A stretch of 16,927 nucleotides of DNA from Euryarchaeota archaeon UBA552 (GCA_002499585.1 DAMH01000003.1:2875-19801), one strand, 5' to 3'; counted from the stretch's first letter, positions 1 to 8,290 are shown. Notes: generated by a model not told the origin, from the sequence alone. Program-made: numbers and translations.

Positions 1-17
1 TCCTGCCGAGCCCACCA
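1..17 (+). tRNA. 3' end of a tRNA gene, cut by the left edge (tentative)
   Basis: The first 17 bases fit tRNA positions 60-76 exactly: T60, T-stem 3' strand CCTGC beginning with the invariant C61, acceptor 3' strand CGAGCCC, discriminator A and an encoded CCA. The 5' partner would be an acceptor starting GGGCTCG, a pattern I associate with archaeal tRNA-Val, but the anticodon lies outside the window so identity is open. The gene would converge on alaX. Only 17 bases are visible and no pairing can be tested, so this is a pattern match rather than a proven gene. Confidence 0.45.
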
Positions 18-36
18 ATAGAATAGAATCTAATTA

Positions 37-807
37 TTATAGATTATCAATTTCCTCTGATTTCTCATTCCGAAAGTGAAGGCGGAAAGTCCCTTTCCCT
101 TTGTTCTGTACCCTATCGATAGATACGCCACCGATTGGTCCTGTTGAAGCCAGGTGTGTACCAGCACATGGACACAAATCTATCCCCTCTATCTCTACCA
201 TTCTTAACATGGGGTTCTCCCCTCCAAGCCTATCGATTATTCGCGAGACAAATCTTTTGTTCCTCACCCTCTCATCTGTGAGAATCTTATCTCTTCCCCA
301 CTCATGGATTTTAATTCTGGAATTATTGTCTACCCAGAAATTTACGTCCTCTTCTAGTGTTTCGACGTTGAATAGATCCCTGTCCTCAAACTTCAGGTCT
401 ATGCGGGAAGAATCTACCCCGAGTTGATTGCCTACAGTTATTGCCCCCCATCGCTCATTTGCTGCAGCAGACACAATGTGGGCAGCGCTGTGCATTGATG
501 CAAGAGAATTCCTTCGATTTACATCAATGTGTACCTTGACCTCCATACCTATTCCAAGTCCGTCATTTTCCAGAGGATGTATGATGGATGTTTCTCCCCC
601 AGTCACAGATGCAGTTACCTCATCGAAATGATATTTTGTTGCATTTAACTCGAAATACCCTGTATCGCCAGGCTGACCGCCTCCTCGTGGATAGCACCAT
701 GTGTCCCTGAGTATTGCACCACTTTCCGTAAACTTCTGAATGTGGGTTTGGAAAGGTTCTGGGTCTATTCCGGGGTGAAATTCCAGATGTCGTCTAACTT
801 CGTCCAT
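37..807 (-). CDS. alaX: AlaX-type alanyl-tRNA trans-editing protein
   Basis: A free-standing relative of the editing domain of alanyl-tRNA synthetase; the family hydrolyses Ser-tRNA(Ala) (and Gly-tRNA(Ala)) in the cytoplasm. The 256-aa product has the Gly-rich N-terminal motif YPRGGGQPGDTG (residues 39-50) typical of the longer AlaX-M/L forms. The zinc ligands are the HxxxH pair H106/H110 and the CxxxH pair C214/H218. It ends the pan-hut gene run. The ATG at 807 lies two bases after the hutH stop and has a GGTG 7 bases upstream. A TTG at 813 overlapping that stop would add two residues; I prefer the ATG. No C-terminal oligomerisation domain of AlaRS is present. The family call is secure, while the exact substrate is inferred. 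Confidence 0.9.
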   Translation of the reverse strand: MDEVRRHLEFHPGIDPEPFQTHIQKFTESGAILRDTWCYPRGGGQPGDTGYFELNATKYHFDEVTASVTGGETSIIHPLENDGLGIGMEVKVHIDVNRRNSLASMHSAAHIVSAAANERWGAITVGNQLGVDSSRIDLKFEDRDLFNVETLEEDVNFWVDNNSRIKIHEWGRDKILTDERVRNKRFVSRIIDRLGGENPMLRMVEIEGIDLCPCAGTHLASTGPIGGVSIDRVQNKGKGTFRLHFRNEKSEEIDNL

Positions 808-809
808 AT

Positions 810-2321
810 TCAAACACCGTATTCCATGAGGTAGTCGGAAAGAGCCTTGGTCTCGTGCGCCATGGATCTGTCCCCATCTATAGGCGGGGAAATAGACCTG
901 ACTATCTTGTGTAGATCACGAACCCCTTTACCCGGAGCTTCATCACGCAAGTCTAAAGCAGCAGCGGCCACTATCATCTCGCTTGCAATGACTGATGATG
1001 CCAGGTTGCAAACCTCAATGAGCCTCTCGCAAGCAGTGGACCCCATCGATACGTGATCCTCTTTCTCACCTGACACCGGAATATTCGTCAGTGTGGCAGG
1101 TCCAGCCAACAGTCTGATTCTCGCTATAGCAGCAGCCGAGACATATTGAATGATCATCAGCCCACTCTCTAAACCACCATTCTTGGCAAGGAATGGGGTC
1201 AATCCGCTCCATTTAGGCATCAACATTTGGTTTATCCTCCTCTCTGAGATGGAGCACAATTCATGAATCGCAGCAGCGAGGGAATCAGCCGCCAACGCCA
1301 AGGGCTCACCATGAAAGTTTCCGCCACTTAGAACGTCATACCCTCCCTCTTTTCTGTTAACGATTAGAGGATTATCAGTCGCGCTGTTTACATCATCGAT
1401 GACAACCCTTGTTGCATTTTTTATCACATCATAAACTGAACCATGTACCTGTGGTGAACATCTGAAACTGTATGCATCTTGTACCCGCTCACAAGCTAAG
1501 TGAGAGGTGTTAATCTCGGAACCCTCTAGGAAGGAGAGTATTCTGCTTGCCACGACCTTCTGTCCATCTTGCCTCCTCAGTGCATGTATCCTCTCGTCAA
1601 ATGGTTTGTGTGATCCGGCTATGGCTTCTACACTCATAGCGCAGGCCGCATCCGCAGATCTGGATAGCTTGTCGGAAAGATTTGTTGCCTCTGCCAAATA
1701 GGCGCACATCTGAGATGTTCCATTTATCAGAGACAGGCCTTCTTTGGCCTTAAGGACCACCGGGTCCCTGTTTATGCTTTTGAAGACAGCAGAGGGGGTC
1801 CTCATGGACCAAGACCCCTTCATGAATGACTGGAACTGGCCTTCACCAATGAGTGCCATGGCCATATGGGCTAGTGGCGCCAGATCCCCGGATGCACCTA
1901 ATGATCCGATCTTGGGGACTACTGGAGCATTCATGGAATTTACAAGATCTAACATTGTATCGACGACTTCCGGCCTGATTCCGGATGCGCCCTTGGCCAA
2001 CGAGTTGGCTCTGATGGCCATCATTCTAAGCGTTGCTAAAGGGGCCATTGGTTCGCCTATCCCGCACGCATGGCTAAGAACTAAATTTCGTTGCAACAAC
2101 TCCAATTCATCTGGGGCTATCCTTACGTTGGAGAGGCTTCCAAAGCCGGTATTTATGCCGTATACGGTTTGTTCACCCTCAACTATACTCTCTACATGTG
2201 ATCGGGAATCATTCATTTTGGTCCGAGATTTTTGAGAAAGAGAGAATTTAACATCGGAATTTCCGATTAGCATAATTTCCTCGATAGTCATGCTTTCTCC
2301 GTCGAGTACAACCTCCCCCAT
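810..2321 (-). CDS. hutH: Histidine ammonia-lyase (histidase)
   Basis: Catalyses non-oxidative deamination of L-histidine to trans-urocanate and ammonia, the first step of histidine catabolism, in the cytoplasm. At 503 aa it matches the usual size of about 510. The Ala143-Ser144-Gly145 triad inside LGASGDLAPL is the precursor of the self-formed MIO electrophile, at almost the same position as in Pseudomonas HutH (142-144). Tyr54 in YGINTGFG and Asn200 in LSLINGTSQ correspond to conserved active-site residues. The start overlaps the hutU stop by one base (TGATG) and is preceded by a GGAGG 7 bases upstream, which supports it over the in-frame ATG at residue 11. The ASG motif together with neighbouring hutU favours histidase over the related Phe/Tyr ammonia-lyases. 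Confidence 0.96.
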   Translation of the reverse strand: MGEVVLDGESMTIEEIMLIGNSDVKFSLSQKSRTKMNDSRSHVESIVEGEQTVYGINTGFGSLSNVRIAPDELELLQRNLVLSHACGIGEPMAPLATLRMMAIRANSLAKGASGIRPEVVDTMLDLVNSMNAPVVPKIGSLGASGDLAPLAHMAMALIGEGQFQSFMKGSWSMRTPSAVFKSINRDPVVLKAKEGLSLINGTSQMCAYLAEATNLSDKLSRSADAACAMSVEAIAGSHKPFDERIHALRRQDGQKVVASRILSFLEGSEINTSHLACERVQDAYSFRCSPQVHGSVYDVIKNATRVVIDDVNSATDNPLIVNRKEGGYDVLSGGNFHGEPLALAADSLAAAIHELCSISERRINQMLMPKWSGLTPFLAKNGGLESGLMIIQYVSAAAIARIRLLAGPATLTNIPVSGEKEDHVSMGSTACERLIEVCNLASSVIASEMIVAAAALDLRDEAPGKGVRDLHKIVRSISPPIDGDRSMAHETKALSDYLMEYGV

Positions 2322-4345
2322 CAGAATTCCTCCATTAATTGATCCAACAATTCTTTTTCAACTGTGGATGCTTTTGTAACCACGAGTCTGGAGTCGTTGG
2401 TCTGGGCCCTATCTATTGTCCAGACAGCACCCTTATTCCTGGCCCAGGCTCTTCTTGCCACCCCATTGTCTACGTCCCATGCCAACATAGAATCAGCATG
2501 TTTGCCAGCCTTCTCCGATCCGTCCAGGAACATTCCAAAACCACCGTTGATTACTTCTCCCCATCCGACTCCACCACCATTGTGCAGACTTACCCATGTG
2601 GCCCCTCTACATGCATCGCCAATGAAGTTTTGAACGGCCATATCCGCGGTAAAACGAGATCCGTCTCTAATGTTGGCAGTTTCTCTGTACGGACTATCAG
2701 TACCGGACACATCGTGGTGGTCCCTTCCGAGGATAACAGGAGCGGAGATAAGCCCATTGGACACAGCTTCGTTGAACTTCTTGGCCAACATGCGCCTTCC
2801 GTTTCCATCGGCGTAGAGGATCCTTGCTTTACTGCCAACAACCATGTTGTGATGCTCAGCCTCCTTAATCCACCTGATGTTATCTACTATCTGGCCCTTT
2901 ATTTCATCTGGTGCATTGGCTAGCTGATCTCCGAGAACATCCATGGCGATCTTGTCTGTGACAGCCAAATCTGAGTCCAGACCCGAAGAGCAAACCCATC
3001 TAAACGGTCCAAAGCCGTAGTCGAAACAAATGGGCCCCATTATGTCCTCTACATATGAGGGGTAGTGAAAGTTGCCATCTGTTCCCACATCTGCACCCGC
3101 CCGGGATGATTCCAGCAAAAACGCATTACCGTAATCCCAGAATTTCATACCCTTGTTGGATAGGCGATTGATGACAGCCCCATGTTCGACGAGCGTCTCC
3201 TTGACCATTTTCCTGAATTGTGTAGGATCTTCTGAAATCATTTCATCTGCTTCTTCGTAACTCAGTCCACGTGGCGTGTAACCACCCAACCATGGATTGT
3301 GAAGACTTGTCTGGTCACTACAAAGATCCGGTATCAAATCTTCAGATTCTAGCCTTTCGAGTAGGTCCACGATATTCCCAACATAACCTATCGATATGGC
3401 TTCTTTGCTTTCCAGAGCATCTCGGGCTCTAGACACCACGTAGTCTAGCTCATCGGACATCTCGGTCAGCCAACCCTGTGAGTGGCGTTTAGCCACTGCA
3501 TGTTGACTGGTATCAGCGATAATGCCGACTGCTCCGGTTATTACCGCTGCCTTGGCTTGAGCTCCTGACATACCGCCCAAACCAGACGTAACAAACAATA
3601 CTCCTTCTAATTTTGAGCTATCATCCAGACCGAGGTACATCCTAGCTGCGTTTAGCAGGGTGATCGTGGTTCCATGTACAATGCCCTGAGGTCCGATGTA
3701 CATATACGACCCAGCAGTCATCTGTCCATACTGGGTGACGCCTATGGCATTATGGTATTCGTAATCGTTTTGTGTAGAATGGTTAGGTATCATCATGCCG
3801 TTAGTGACAATAACTCTGGGTGCCGAACTACTTGAAGGAAAGAGGCCGAGGGGATGTCCTGAATACATAACAAGAGTCTGCTCATCAGTCATACGACTTA
3901 GTAAGCTCATGGTGATCAGGTACTGAGCCCAATTTTGGAAAACCGACCCGTTCCCACCGTAGGTTATCAATTCGTGAGGGTACTGCGCCACATCAGGATC
4001 CAGGTTATTTTGTATCATGAGCATGATTGCGGCTGCCGATTTCGTTACACATGGATATTCTTTCAATGGCCTTGCTTTCATACCATATCGAGGCCTGAAT
4101 CTGTACATGTATATGTGACCATATGACCGTAATTCTTCCGCGAACTCTGCCCCTAGTATGCCATGCCACTCATGTGGAAAATAACGAAGTGCGTTCTCTA
4201 TTGCTAGGCGAAATGAATCCTTGTCCAAGGACATGGGTCTTCTGGGTGCGTGGTCAACGATGTGATCGAGCGGCCTCATTTCGGGCAATTTATCTGGGAT
4301 ACCCTGTTTAATTTCTGATGCAAAGTCAATAATTTCCAGAGTCAT
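2321..4345 (-). CDS. hutU: Urocanate hydratase (urocanase), long form
   Basis: Converts urocanate to 4-imidazolone-5-propionate using tightly bound NAD+ as an electrophile. Family signatures are YGGNGSVFQNW (129-139), the nucleotide-binding GLGGMSGAQ (255-263), DQTSLHNPWLGGYTP (344-358), FGPFRWVCSSG with Cys452 (445-455) and HNGGGVGWGEVINGGFGM (588-605). At 674 aa it is clearly longer than the common bacterial enzyme (about 555 aa) and close to the animal enzyme (about 676 aa, from memory). It overlaps the end of fchA by four bases (ATGA) and is preceded by AAGGTG 8 bases upstream. The next gene, hutH, begins at its stop codon. Assignment is secure from motifs and context. Confidence 0.96.
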   Translation of the reverse strand: MTLEIIDFASEIKQGIPDKLPEMRPLDHIVDHAPRRPMSLDKDSFRLAIENALRYFPHEWHGILGAEFAEELRSYGHIYMYRFRPRYGMKARPLKEYPCVTKSAAAIMLMIQNNLDPDVAQYPHELITYGGNGSVFQNWAQYLITMSLLSRMTDEQTLVMYSGHPLGLFPSSSSAPRVIVTNGMMIPNHSTQNDYEYHNAIGVTQYGQMTAGSYMYIGPQGIVHGTTITLLNAARMYLGLDDSSKLEGVLFVTSGLGGMSGAQAKAAVITGAVGIIADTSQHAVAKRHSQGWLTEMSDELDYVVSRARDALESKEAISIGYVGNIVDLLERLESEDLIPDLCSDQTSLHNPWLGGYTPRGLSYEEADEMISEDPTQFRKMVKETLVEHGAVINRLSNKGMKFWDYGNAFLLESSRAGADVGTDGNFHYPSYVEDIMGPICFDYGFGPFRWVCSSGLDSDLAVTDKIAMDVLGDQLANAPDEIKGQIVDNIRWIKEAEHHNMVVGSKARILYADGNGRRMLAKKFNEAVSNGLISAPVILGRDHHDVSGTDSPYRETANIRDGSRFTADMAVQNFIGDACRGATWVSLHNGGGVGWGEVINGGFGMFLDGSEKAGKHADSMLAWDVDNGVARRAWARNKGAVWTIDRAQTNDSRLVVTKASTVEKELLDQLMEEF
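2329..2333 (-). promoter_or_regulatory. Shine-Dalgarno site of hutH
   Basis: GGAGG on the minus strand, 7 bases before the hutH ATG at 2321 and inside the end of hutU. It fixes the hutH start and suggests translational coupling within the operon. Confidence 0.7.
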
Positions 4346-4932
4346 AAAACAGCACCTTCGTTAACCAATTCCATGAGATCTGACAACTCTCCTCTCAATT
4401 TACCGAGAGTGTTTGACACTCTTTCTGCATCGGATTTAGCAAGATAAGGGATGTTCGCCTCGACGTTCTTGGATGCGATTACAGCTGATGATTTGAGAAG
4501 CATTGCTGCGGATATCATGTCGCTGTGCGCGTTTCTGTTGTGATTTCCATGAAGATTGGACATTAACAGAAGAACGTCCTTCGTCCTGTTCATGAGTTCC
4601 AGTGGCACCTCTGCGGCCCATAACGAGGCCTTCTCAACTGCATTTGACTTTCCGTCATCTGTTGATCGGGCATAGGCCGCGACAACCTCATCATAGGCCT
4701 TGCAATCGAGACTGAAGCCTTGGACGGCCTCTTCCTGAAAATCATGAGTACTGCTAATTATCTTGGATGATGCTGGGTGTCCATCAACCCACTTCTTGGA
4801 TTTCAATGTCAAATTAGACACCATTCTAAGCAGTGCCGTCGCCTGACCCCATACCAACCAGCCCACGGCTCCTCCACCGGGAGTCGGTGTACCCTCAGAG
4901 ATGTCTTCCAACACATCTAACAGATTCATCAT
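4342..4932 (-). CDS. fchA: Formiminotetrahydrofolate cyclodeaminase
   Basis: Converts 5-formimino-tetrahydrofolate to 5,10-methenyl-tetrahydrofolate and ammonia, the step after formiminotransferase. The near-N-terminal TPTPGGGAVGW, a helical body and a length of 196 aa fit the single-domain FchA family (about 200 aa). In animals this activity is fused to the transferase; here the two are separate, overlapping genes. The longest reading frame starts at 4962, which would overlap ftcD by 34 bases. I choose the ATG at 4932, which overlaps the ftcD stop as ATGA, has GAGGGG just upstream, and gives the N-terminus usual for the family. A second ATG follows directly at 4929. The main alternative is a related cyclodeaminase acting on the serine-cycle pool, made less likely by the hut context. 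Confidence 0.92.
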   Translation of the reverse strand: MMNLLDVLEDISEGTPTPGGGAVGWLVWGQATALLRMVSNLTLKSKKWVDGHPASSKIISSTHDFQEEAVQGFSLDCKAYDEVVAAYARSTDDGKSNAVEKASLWAAEVPLELMNRTKDVLLLMSNLHGNHNRNAHSDMISAAMLLKSSAVIASKNVEANIPYLAKSDAERVSNTLGKLRGELSDLMELVNEGAVL

Positions 4933-5960
4933 AATGCCCCTCTTTTGTTTCTTACAGCCCATTCAATAATACGTGAGTCTGGGTCAAAAGGCGTGAGTTG
5001 GTCCAGCCCCAATCCCTCTATTGCTTTCAAAACTAGAGCTTCCTCGGAATCATGACCGCCATTGAACCATGAGCCAGCGTCCAACATAGCTTGAAGGGGG
5101 ACCAGACCGACTATTTCACTGCCCCTGACCTCGACTCCCATAGATTCTGCAATGACCCTAACCACTTCAAAGGCCATGTGTAGACCTGTCTCTGAGGGAT
5201 TCGAGAGGTTCATTGAAACCTGAGATATGCCATGACTCTCCAATGGAACTCCCATTCCCTGAACATAATCTAGGATGCCTTTTACCCGCATTTTTTTCGT
5301 AGAATGCCCCCTAAGGACAAATCCAGAAGACCTGATAACTTTGGCGACCATGGAGGATACTTTTGGTTCAGCTTCAATTATGTTGATGTTGTATGCGACC
5401 AGTACAGACCTCGCACCGATAGCCATTGCACCGAATTCCAGACAAGTAGGTTTTGTCGCGCCATCCCAATTATCAGGAAGTCTTGTATCTTCATTTGGCC
5501 AGTCTCCGCCCGAGAATCTACTTGAGAGTCCTTCATACTCTCCCTTCCGCAGGGATGGGAGTCGCGCTCTGGACGGATGTGATGCGGACAATCCGTATTT
5601 GAATAGGGAATAGTCGTCGGCCAAGATCTGATAGACATCCTCAGCCACACGCTCCGCATCTTTGTCCGTAGATTCTCCCAGAGCTATGAAAGGCATTACA
5701 TCCACGGCACCCATTCTGGGATGATTGCCGTGGTGGTTTCTCATGTCTATCAGTTTGGAAGCAGTCTCAACTAGGTTGACACTCGATCTGGTAACCTCGG
5801 CCTTGTTTCCGGCATATGTTATCACAGTCCTGTTGTAGTCGACATCTGGCTCCACTCCAAGAATAGTCGAGCCGCCTGCCTCTACAGATTTGACGACTGC
5901 ATCAATTATGGATTCATCACGACCCTCGCTGATATTCGGGACAGCTTCTATCAAGGCCAT
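4929..5960 (-). CDS. ftcD: Glutamate formiminotransferase
   Basis: Transfers the formimino group from N-formimino-L-glutamate to tetrahydrofolate, releasing glutamate and giving 5-formimino-THF. Diagnostic motifs are EAVPNISEGRD (5-15), DYNRTVITYAG (41-51), DMRNHHGNHPRMGAVDVMPF (72-91) with His80 in the place of the catalytic His of the animal enzyme, and SQVSMNLSNPSETGLH further on. Its 343 aa cover both ferredoxin-like domains of the transferase and nothing of the cyclodeaminase, which is the next gene. It starts 9 bases after the pan stop and has a strong GAGGTGAT site. Use of the formiminotransferase route implies that THF-linked C1 chemistry operates in this organism. Confidence 0.95.
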   Translation of the reverse strand: MALIEAVPNISEGRDESIIDAVVKSVEAGGSTILGVEPDVDYNRTVITYAGNKAEVTRSSVNLVETASKLIDMRNHHGNHPRMGAVDVMPFIALGESTDKDAERVAEDVYQILADDYSLFKYGLSASHPSRARLPSLRKGEYEGLSSRFSGGDWPNEDTRLPDNWDGATKPTCLEFGAMAIGARSVLVAYNINIIEAEPKVSSMVAKVIRSSGFVLRGHSTKKMRVKGILDYVQGMGVPLESHGISQVSMNLSNPSETGLHMAFEVVRVIAESMGVEVRGSEIVGLVPLQAMLDAGSWFNGGHDSEEALVLKAIEGLGLDQLTPFDPDSRIIEWAVRNKRGAL

Positions 5961-5963
5961 CAG

Positions 5964-5971
5964 ATCACCTC
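5964..5971 (-). promoter_or_regulatory. Strong Shine-Dalgarno site of ftcD overlapping the pan stop
   Basis: GAGGTGAT on the minus strand, with the GAGG core 7 bases before the ftcD ATG at 5960. It shares bases with the pan stop codon TGA (5970-5972). This is direct support for pan and the hut genes being read from one transcript with coupled translation. Confidence 0.75.
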
Positions 5972-7202
5972 ACTGGTACAGAGACTGTGTTTCTGGATTT
6001 GTAGGAGTAATCCGCTCAGATAAGATTCGGTCGACACCTTCGTCGAAGTTTGATTGACAAACATCATCGGATCCAGACTTTATGGCAGATAACGCAGCTT
6101 CCGTGACAACTGCTTTGATCTCTGCACCGCTCAATCCCTCACATTTCCTGAGGACCTTTTCCATGTCCACTGTTTCCGAGACTGGAACTTTGGATGTGTG
6201 AATCTTCAGGATTTCCATTATACCATGTTTATCTGGTGTTGATATAGTGATTATCCGATCAAATCGCCCTGGCCTCAGCAATGCTTTATCTAACAATTCC
6301 ATCCGGTTTGTAGCCGCAATAACTCGTATTCCCTCTGTTGAGGAAAAACCGTCCATCTCTGCAAGAAGCTGCATCAGAGTTCGATGTACTTCACGGTCAC
6401 CGGACGTCGTGGAGTCCAGCCTTTTACTTCCTATTGCATCGATCTCATCAATGAAAATTATCGATGGGGCCTTCTCTCTGGCCAGGTCGAATAGTTCTCG
6501 GACCAACCTTCCTCCCTCACCTATGTACTTTTGAGCCAGTTCTGAGCCCACGATCCCGAGGAAAGTGGCGCGAGTCGAGTTGGCTAAAGCCTTGGCAAGC
6601 ATTGTTTTTCCATTCCCGGGTGGGCCTGAGAGCAAGACGCCCCTCGGCGGGTCTATTCCAAATTTCTTGAAGGCGTTCGGGTTGGTCAATGGCAGTTCAA
6701 CGGCCTCCCTCAGTGATTCTATCTGGCTGCTTAGGCCGCCCAGCATATCAAACCTTATGTCCGGCCGTTCGATTATCTCTGATGCTGAAACTAACGGGTC
6801 CCATCCATCGTTCAGTATCTCTATGATAGAGAGAGAGTCCTGGTTGAGTGTAACTCTCGCCCCAGGAATGAGTAAGGTAGAGTCGATTCTCGGATTGTAG
6901 GTGACAAGAAAAACCGTGCCGTTGGAACTCTTGACTATCGCGCGATCCCCGACCACATCTTGTACGCTACCTACGACAAGCGGCGGTGTTTTGAGGTGTC
7001 TGAGATCTTCCTCCAAACGATTGGCCCTTTTGGATAGTTGGTTTACCTCGTTTTCCAACAGCAGCTTCTCAGTGAGGAGTCTCTGCGTCCTGTCTGCAAG
7101 CGACTCAAAATCACTTCTCAAAGTATCTATGTCGGATTGGGTTGAGGGGTGTTCAAGTGCACTTTTTTCGGTCCTGTCCCCCTTCGTCGCCTCACTCGCC
7201 AT
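5970..7202 (-). CDS. pan: Proteasome-activating nucleotidase (PAN), AAA+ ATPase
   Basis: A hexameric ATPase that unfolds substrates and feeds them into the archaeal 20S proteasome. The order of domains in the 410 aa is an N-terminal coiled coil (about 25-70), a Pro-Pro hinge (73-74), an OB-fold region (about 75-130) and an AAA+ module. That module has Walker A GPPGNGKT (193-200), pore loop KYIG (225-228), Walker B IIFIDE (248-253), Asn299 as sensor 1, and Arg310/Arg313 of LRPGRFDR as arginine fingers. The last three residues are Leu-Tyr-Gln, the HbYX motif that docks in and opens the 20S gate; this favours PAN over Cdc48 or VAT. Length fits the family (about 400-430). No Shine-Dalgarno motif precedes the ATG, so the message may be leaderless. 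It heads the hut gene run. Confidence 0.95.
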   Translation of the reverse strand: MASEATKGDRTEKSALEHPSTQSDIDTLRSDFESLADRTQRLLTEKLLLENEVNQLSKRANRLEEDLRHLKTPPLVVGSVQDVVGDRAIVKSSNGTVFLVTYNPRIDSTLLIPGARVTLNQDSLSIIEILNDGWDPLVSASEIIERPDIRFDMLGGLSSQIESLREAVELPLTNPNAFKKFGIDPPRGVLLSGPPGNGKTMLAKALANSTRATFLGIVGSELAQKYIGEGGRLVRELFDLAREKAPSIIFIDEIDAIGSKRLDSTTSGDREVHRTLMQLLAEMDGFSSTEGIRVIAATNRMELLDKALLRPGRFDRIITISTPDKHGIMEILKIHTSKVPVSETVDMEKVLRKCEGLSGAEIKAVVTEAALSAIKSGSDDVCQSNFDEGVDRILSERITPTNPETQSLYQ

Positions 7203-7278
7203 AGTAGGCCCTACTGAAGGACAGTTGAGAAGCCTTCGGGTGAGTTGGATTCATGATGTATGGCTAATACCGGGTCCC
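7203..7278. promoter_or_regulatory. Divergent intergenic region between pan-hut and mbf1-tsr3
   Basis: These 76 bases separate the two divergent start codons and must hold the promoters for both units unless transcription enters from further away. The AT-richer stretch at about 7249-7268 is the only TATA candidate, about 23 bases before the mbf1 ATG. I see no convincing TATA element for pan and no clear palindromic operator. Confidence 0.35.
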
Positions 7279-7755
7279 ATGGGAGTGTGCGAGCTGTGCG
7301 GAAGAGGAAAGATATCTGTGTTCAGGATACTGGTTTCAGGGGCCCAAATCTCTGCATGTGCCGCATGTTGTGAGAAAAGGGGACATGCTATTTCCAAGGA
7401 TCGGCCAAGAGCAAATACAGCATCTCCGAGTCCTAAGCCAAAACGTACACAGAGGCCTAAATTCGAGCCAGCTGGAGATTTTCACAAACGAATCCAGCGA
7501 GCAAGAAGGGATCTTGGTTACACGGTTCAAGAGCTTGCCAGGATAATGAACATAAGAGCCCAAGATCTGAATCGATACGAGGCAGGTAACGTGCCTACCG
7601 ACAGCGTGGCAAAAAAATTGGAAAAGGAGCTTGGCATAAAAATACTAGTCGAAGTCACTCAGGATAACTCAGCGCCCATCATAAAAGGATCCTCCAAGTC
7701 TCTGACAATAGCAGATATGTTTGATGAAATGATGAGGGAGTCTTCGGATGGATGA
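7279..7755 (+). CDS. mbf1: MBF1-like zinc-ribbon and helix-turn-helix regulator
   Basis: Archaeal homologue of multiprotein bridging factor 1, a DNA- and ribosome-associated regulator. The 158-aa product has an N-terminal zinc ribbon with Cys4/Cys7 and Cys27/Cys30 (CxxC twice), a basic Pro/Lys linker (about 40-65) and a Cro/XRE-type HTH (about 70-122, including YTVQELARIMNIRAQDLNRY). The C-terminal tail is acidic. The open frame continues upstream to 6901, but that part is antisense to pan. The ATG at 7279 gives the family N-terminus, with the first Cys at position 4. It overlaps tsr3 by 8 bases, so the two are probably co-transcribed. The family is clear; its targets are unknown. Confidence 0.9.
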   Translation: MGVCELCGRGKISVFRILVSGAQISACAACCEKRGHAISKDRPRANTASPSPKPKRTQRPKFEPAGDFHKRIQRARRDLGYTVQELARIMNIRAQDLNRYEAGNVPTDSVAKKLEKELGIKILVEVTQDNSAPIIKGSSKSLTIADMFDEMMRESSDG

Positions 7756-8290
7756 CGTCAAAAGGATCAAGATAGAGGCCATACATCTAGATCAGGACGA
7801 CCCAAGGAAATGTACAGCCAAGAAATTGGAAAGGGCCGGTTTGATAAGGTGTAGGAGCAGGATCTCATCTAGTCCAAAAAAAGGCATCCTACTCAATCCG
7901 CTGGGCGGCACTGTACTCTCTCCAAGCGACAAGGATCTCGTTATTGCCGGTTCCCTTGTAGCCCTTGACTGCTCATGGAAAAGGATTGTTGAGTCCGTTC
8001 GCATCATCAACAAGACGACTCGGTTGAAATCACGGGCTTTACCCGTTTTACTGGCTGGGAATCCTGTAAGCTGGGGAAGGAGGGGGAGGTTGAGCACTGT
8101 CGAGGCCCTATCGGCAACATTGTTCATACTTGGTTTGAAGAAGGAAGCAGCACAAATACTGAGGCCGTTTAAGTTTGGATCGCAGTTCATGACACTGAAT
8201 ATGAAGCCATTGGAGGCCTACTCGGAATGCAAAACAAAGGAGGAAGTTGAAGATATGCAATGGAATTTCTTCGACCCTATGCCCGCATAA
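7748..8290 (+). CDS. tsr3: Tsr3-like rRNA aminocarboxypropyltransferase
   Basis: Belongs to the Tsr3 (formerly DUF367/RLI-associated) family. It transfers the 3-amino-3-carboxypropyl group of S-adenosylmethionine to a hypermodified uridine near the small-subunit rRNA decoding site during ribosome maturation. Visible motifs are DDPRKCTAKKL (17-27), LSPSDKD (57-63), ALDCSWK (72-78), the block ALPVLLAGNPVSWG (97-110) with LSTVEALSATLFILG (115-129), and FKFGSQFMTLNMKPLEAY (141-158). At 180 aa it is the compact archaeal size. The ATG overlaps the end of mbf1, with AGGGAG 7 bases upstream. An SPOUT-like fold is known for the family. The activity here is inferred from the family. Confidence 0.93.
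   Translation: MDDVKRIKIEAIHLDQDDPRKCTAKKLERAGLIRCRSRISSSPKKGILLNPLGGTVLSPSDKDLVIAGSLVALDCSWKRIVESVRIINKTTRLKSRALPVLLAGNPVSWGRRGRLSTVEALSATLFILGLKKEAAQILRPFKFGSQFMTLNMKPLEAYSECKTKEEVEDMQWNFFDPMPA

Noticed and set aside
18..36. Possible terminator after alaX
   Set aside because: The minus strand is AT-rich here but has no run of five or more T and no hairpin, so there is too little to call a terminator.
2339..2923. Plus-strand ORF of 194 aa
   Set aside because: It lies wholly antisense to hutU, whose motifs are intact; it has Cys/Ser-rich shadow composition and no recognisable domain.
4933..4962. Longer fchA start at 4962
   Set aside because: It would overlap ftcD by 34 bases and add residues (MGCKKQKRGI) not expected in the family; the ATGA overlap at 4932 fits the operon pattern.
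6901..7278. Upstream extension of the mbf1 open frame (would give 284 aa)
   Set aside because: The extra part is antisense to the pan coding sequence. The ATG at 7279 gives the conserved MBF1 N-terminus with Cys at position 4.
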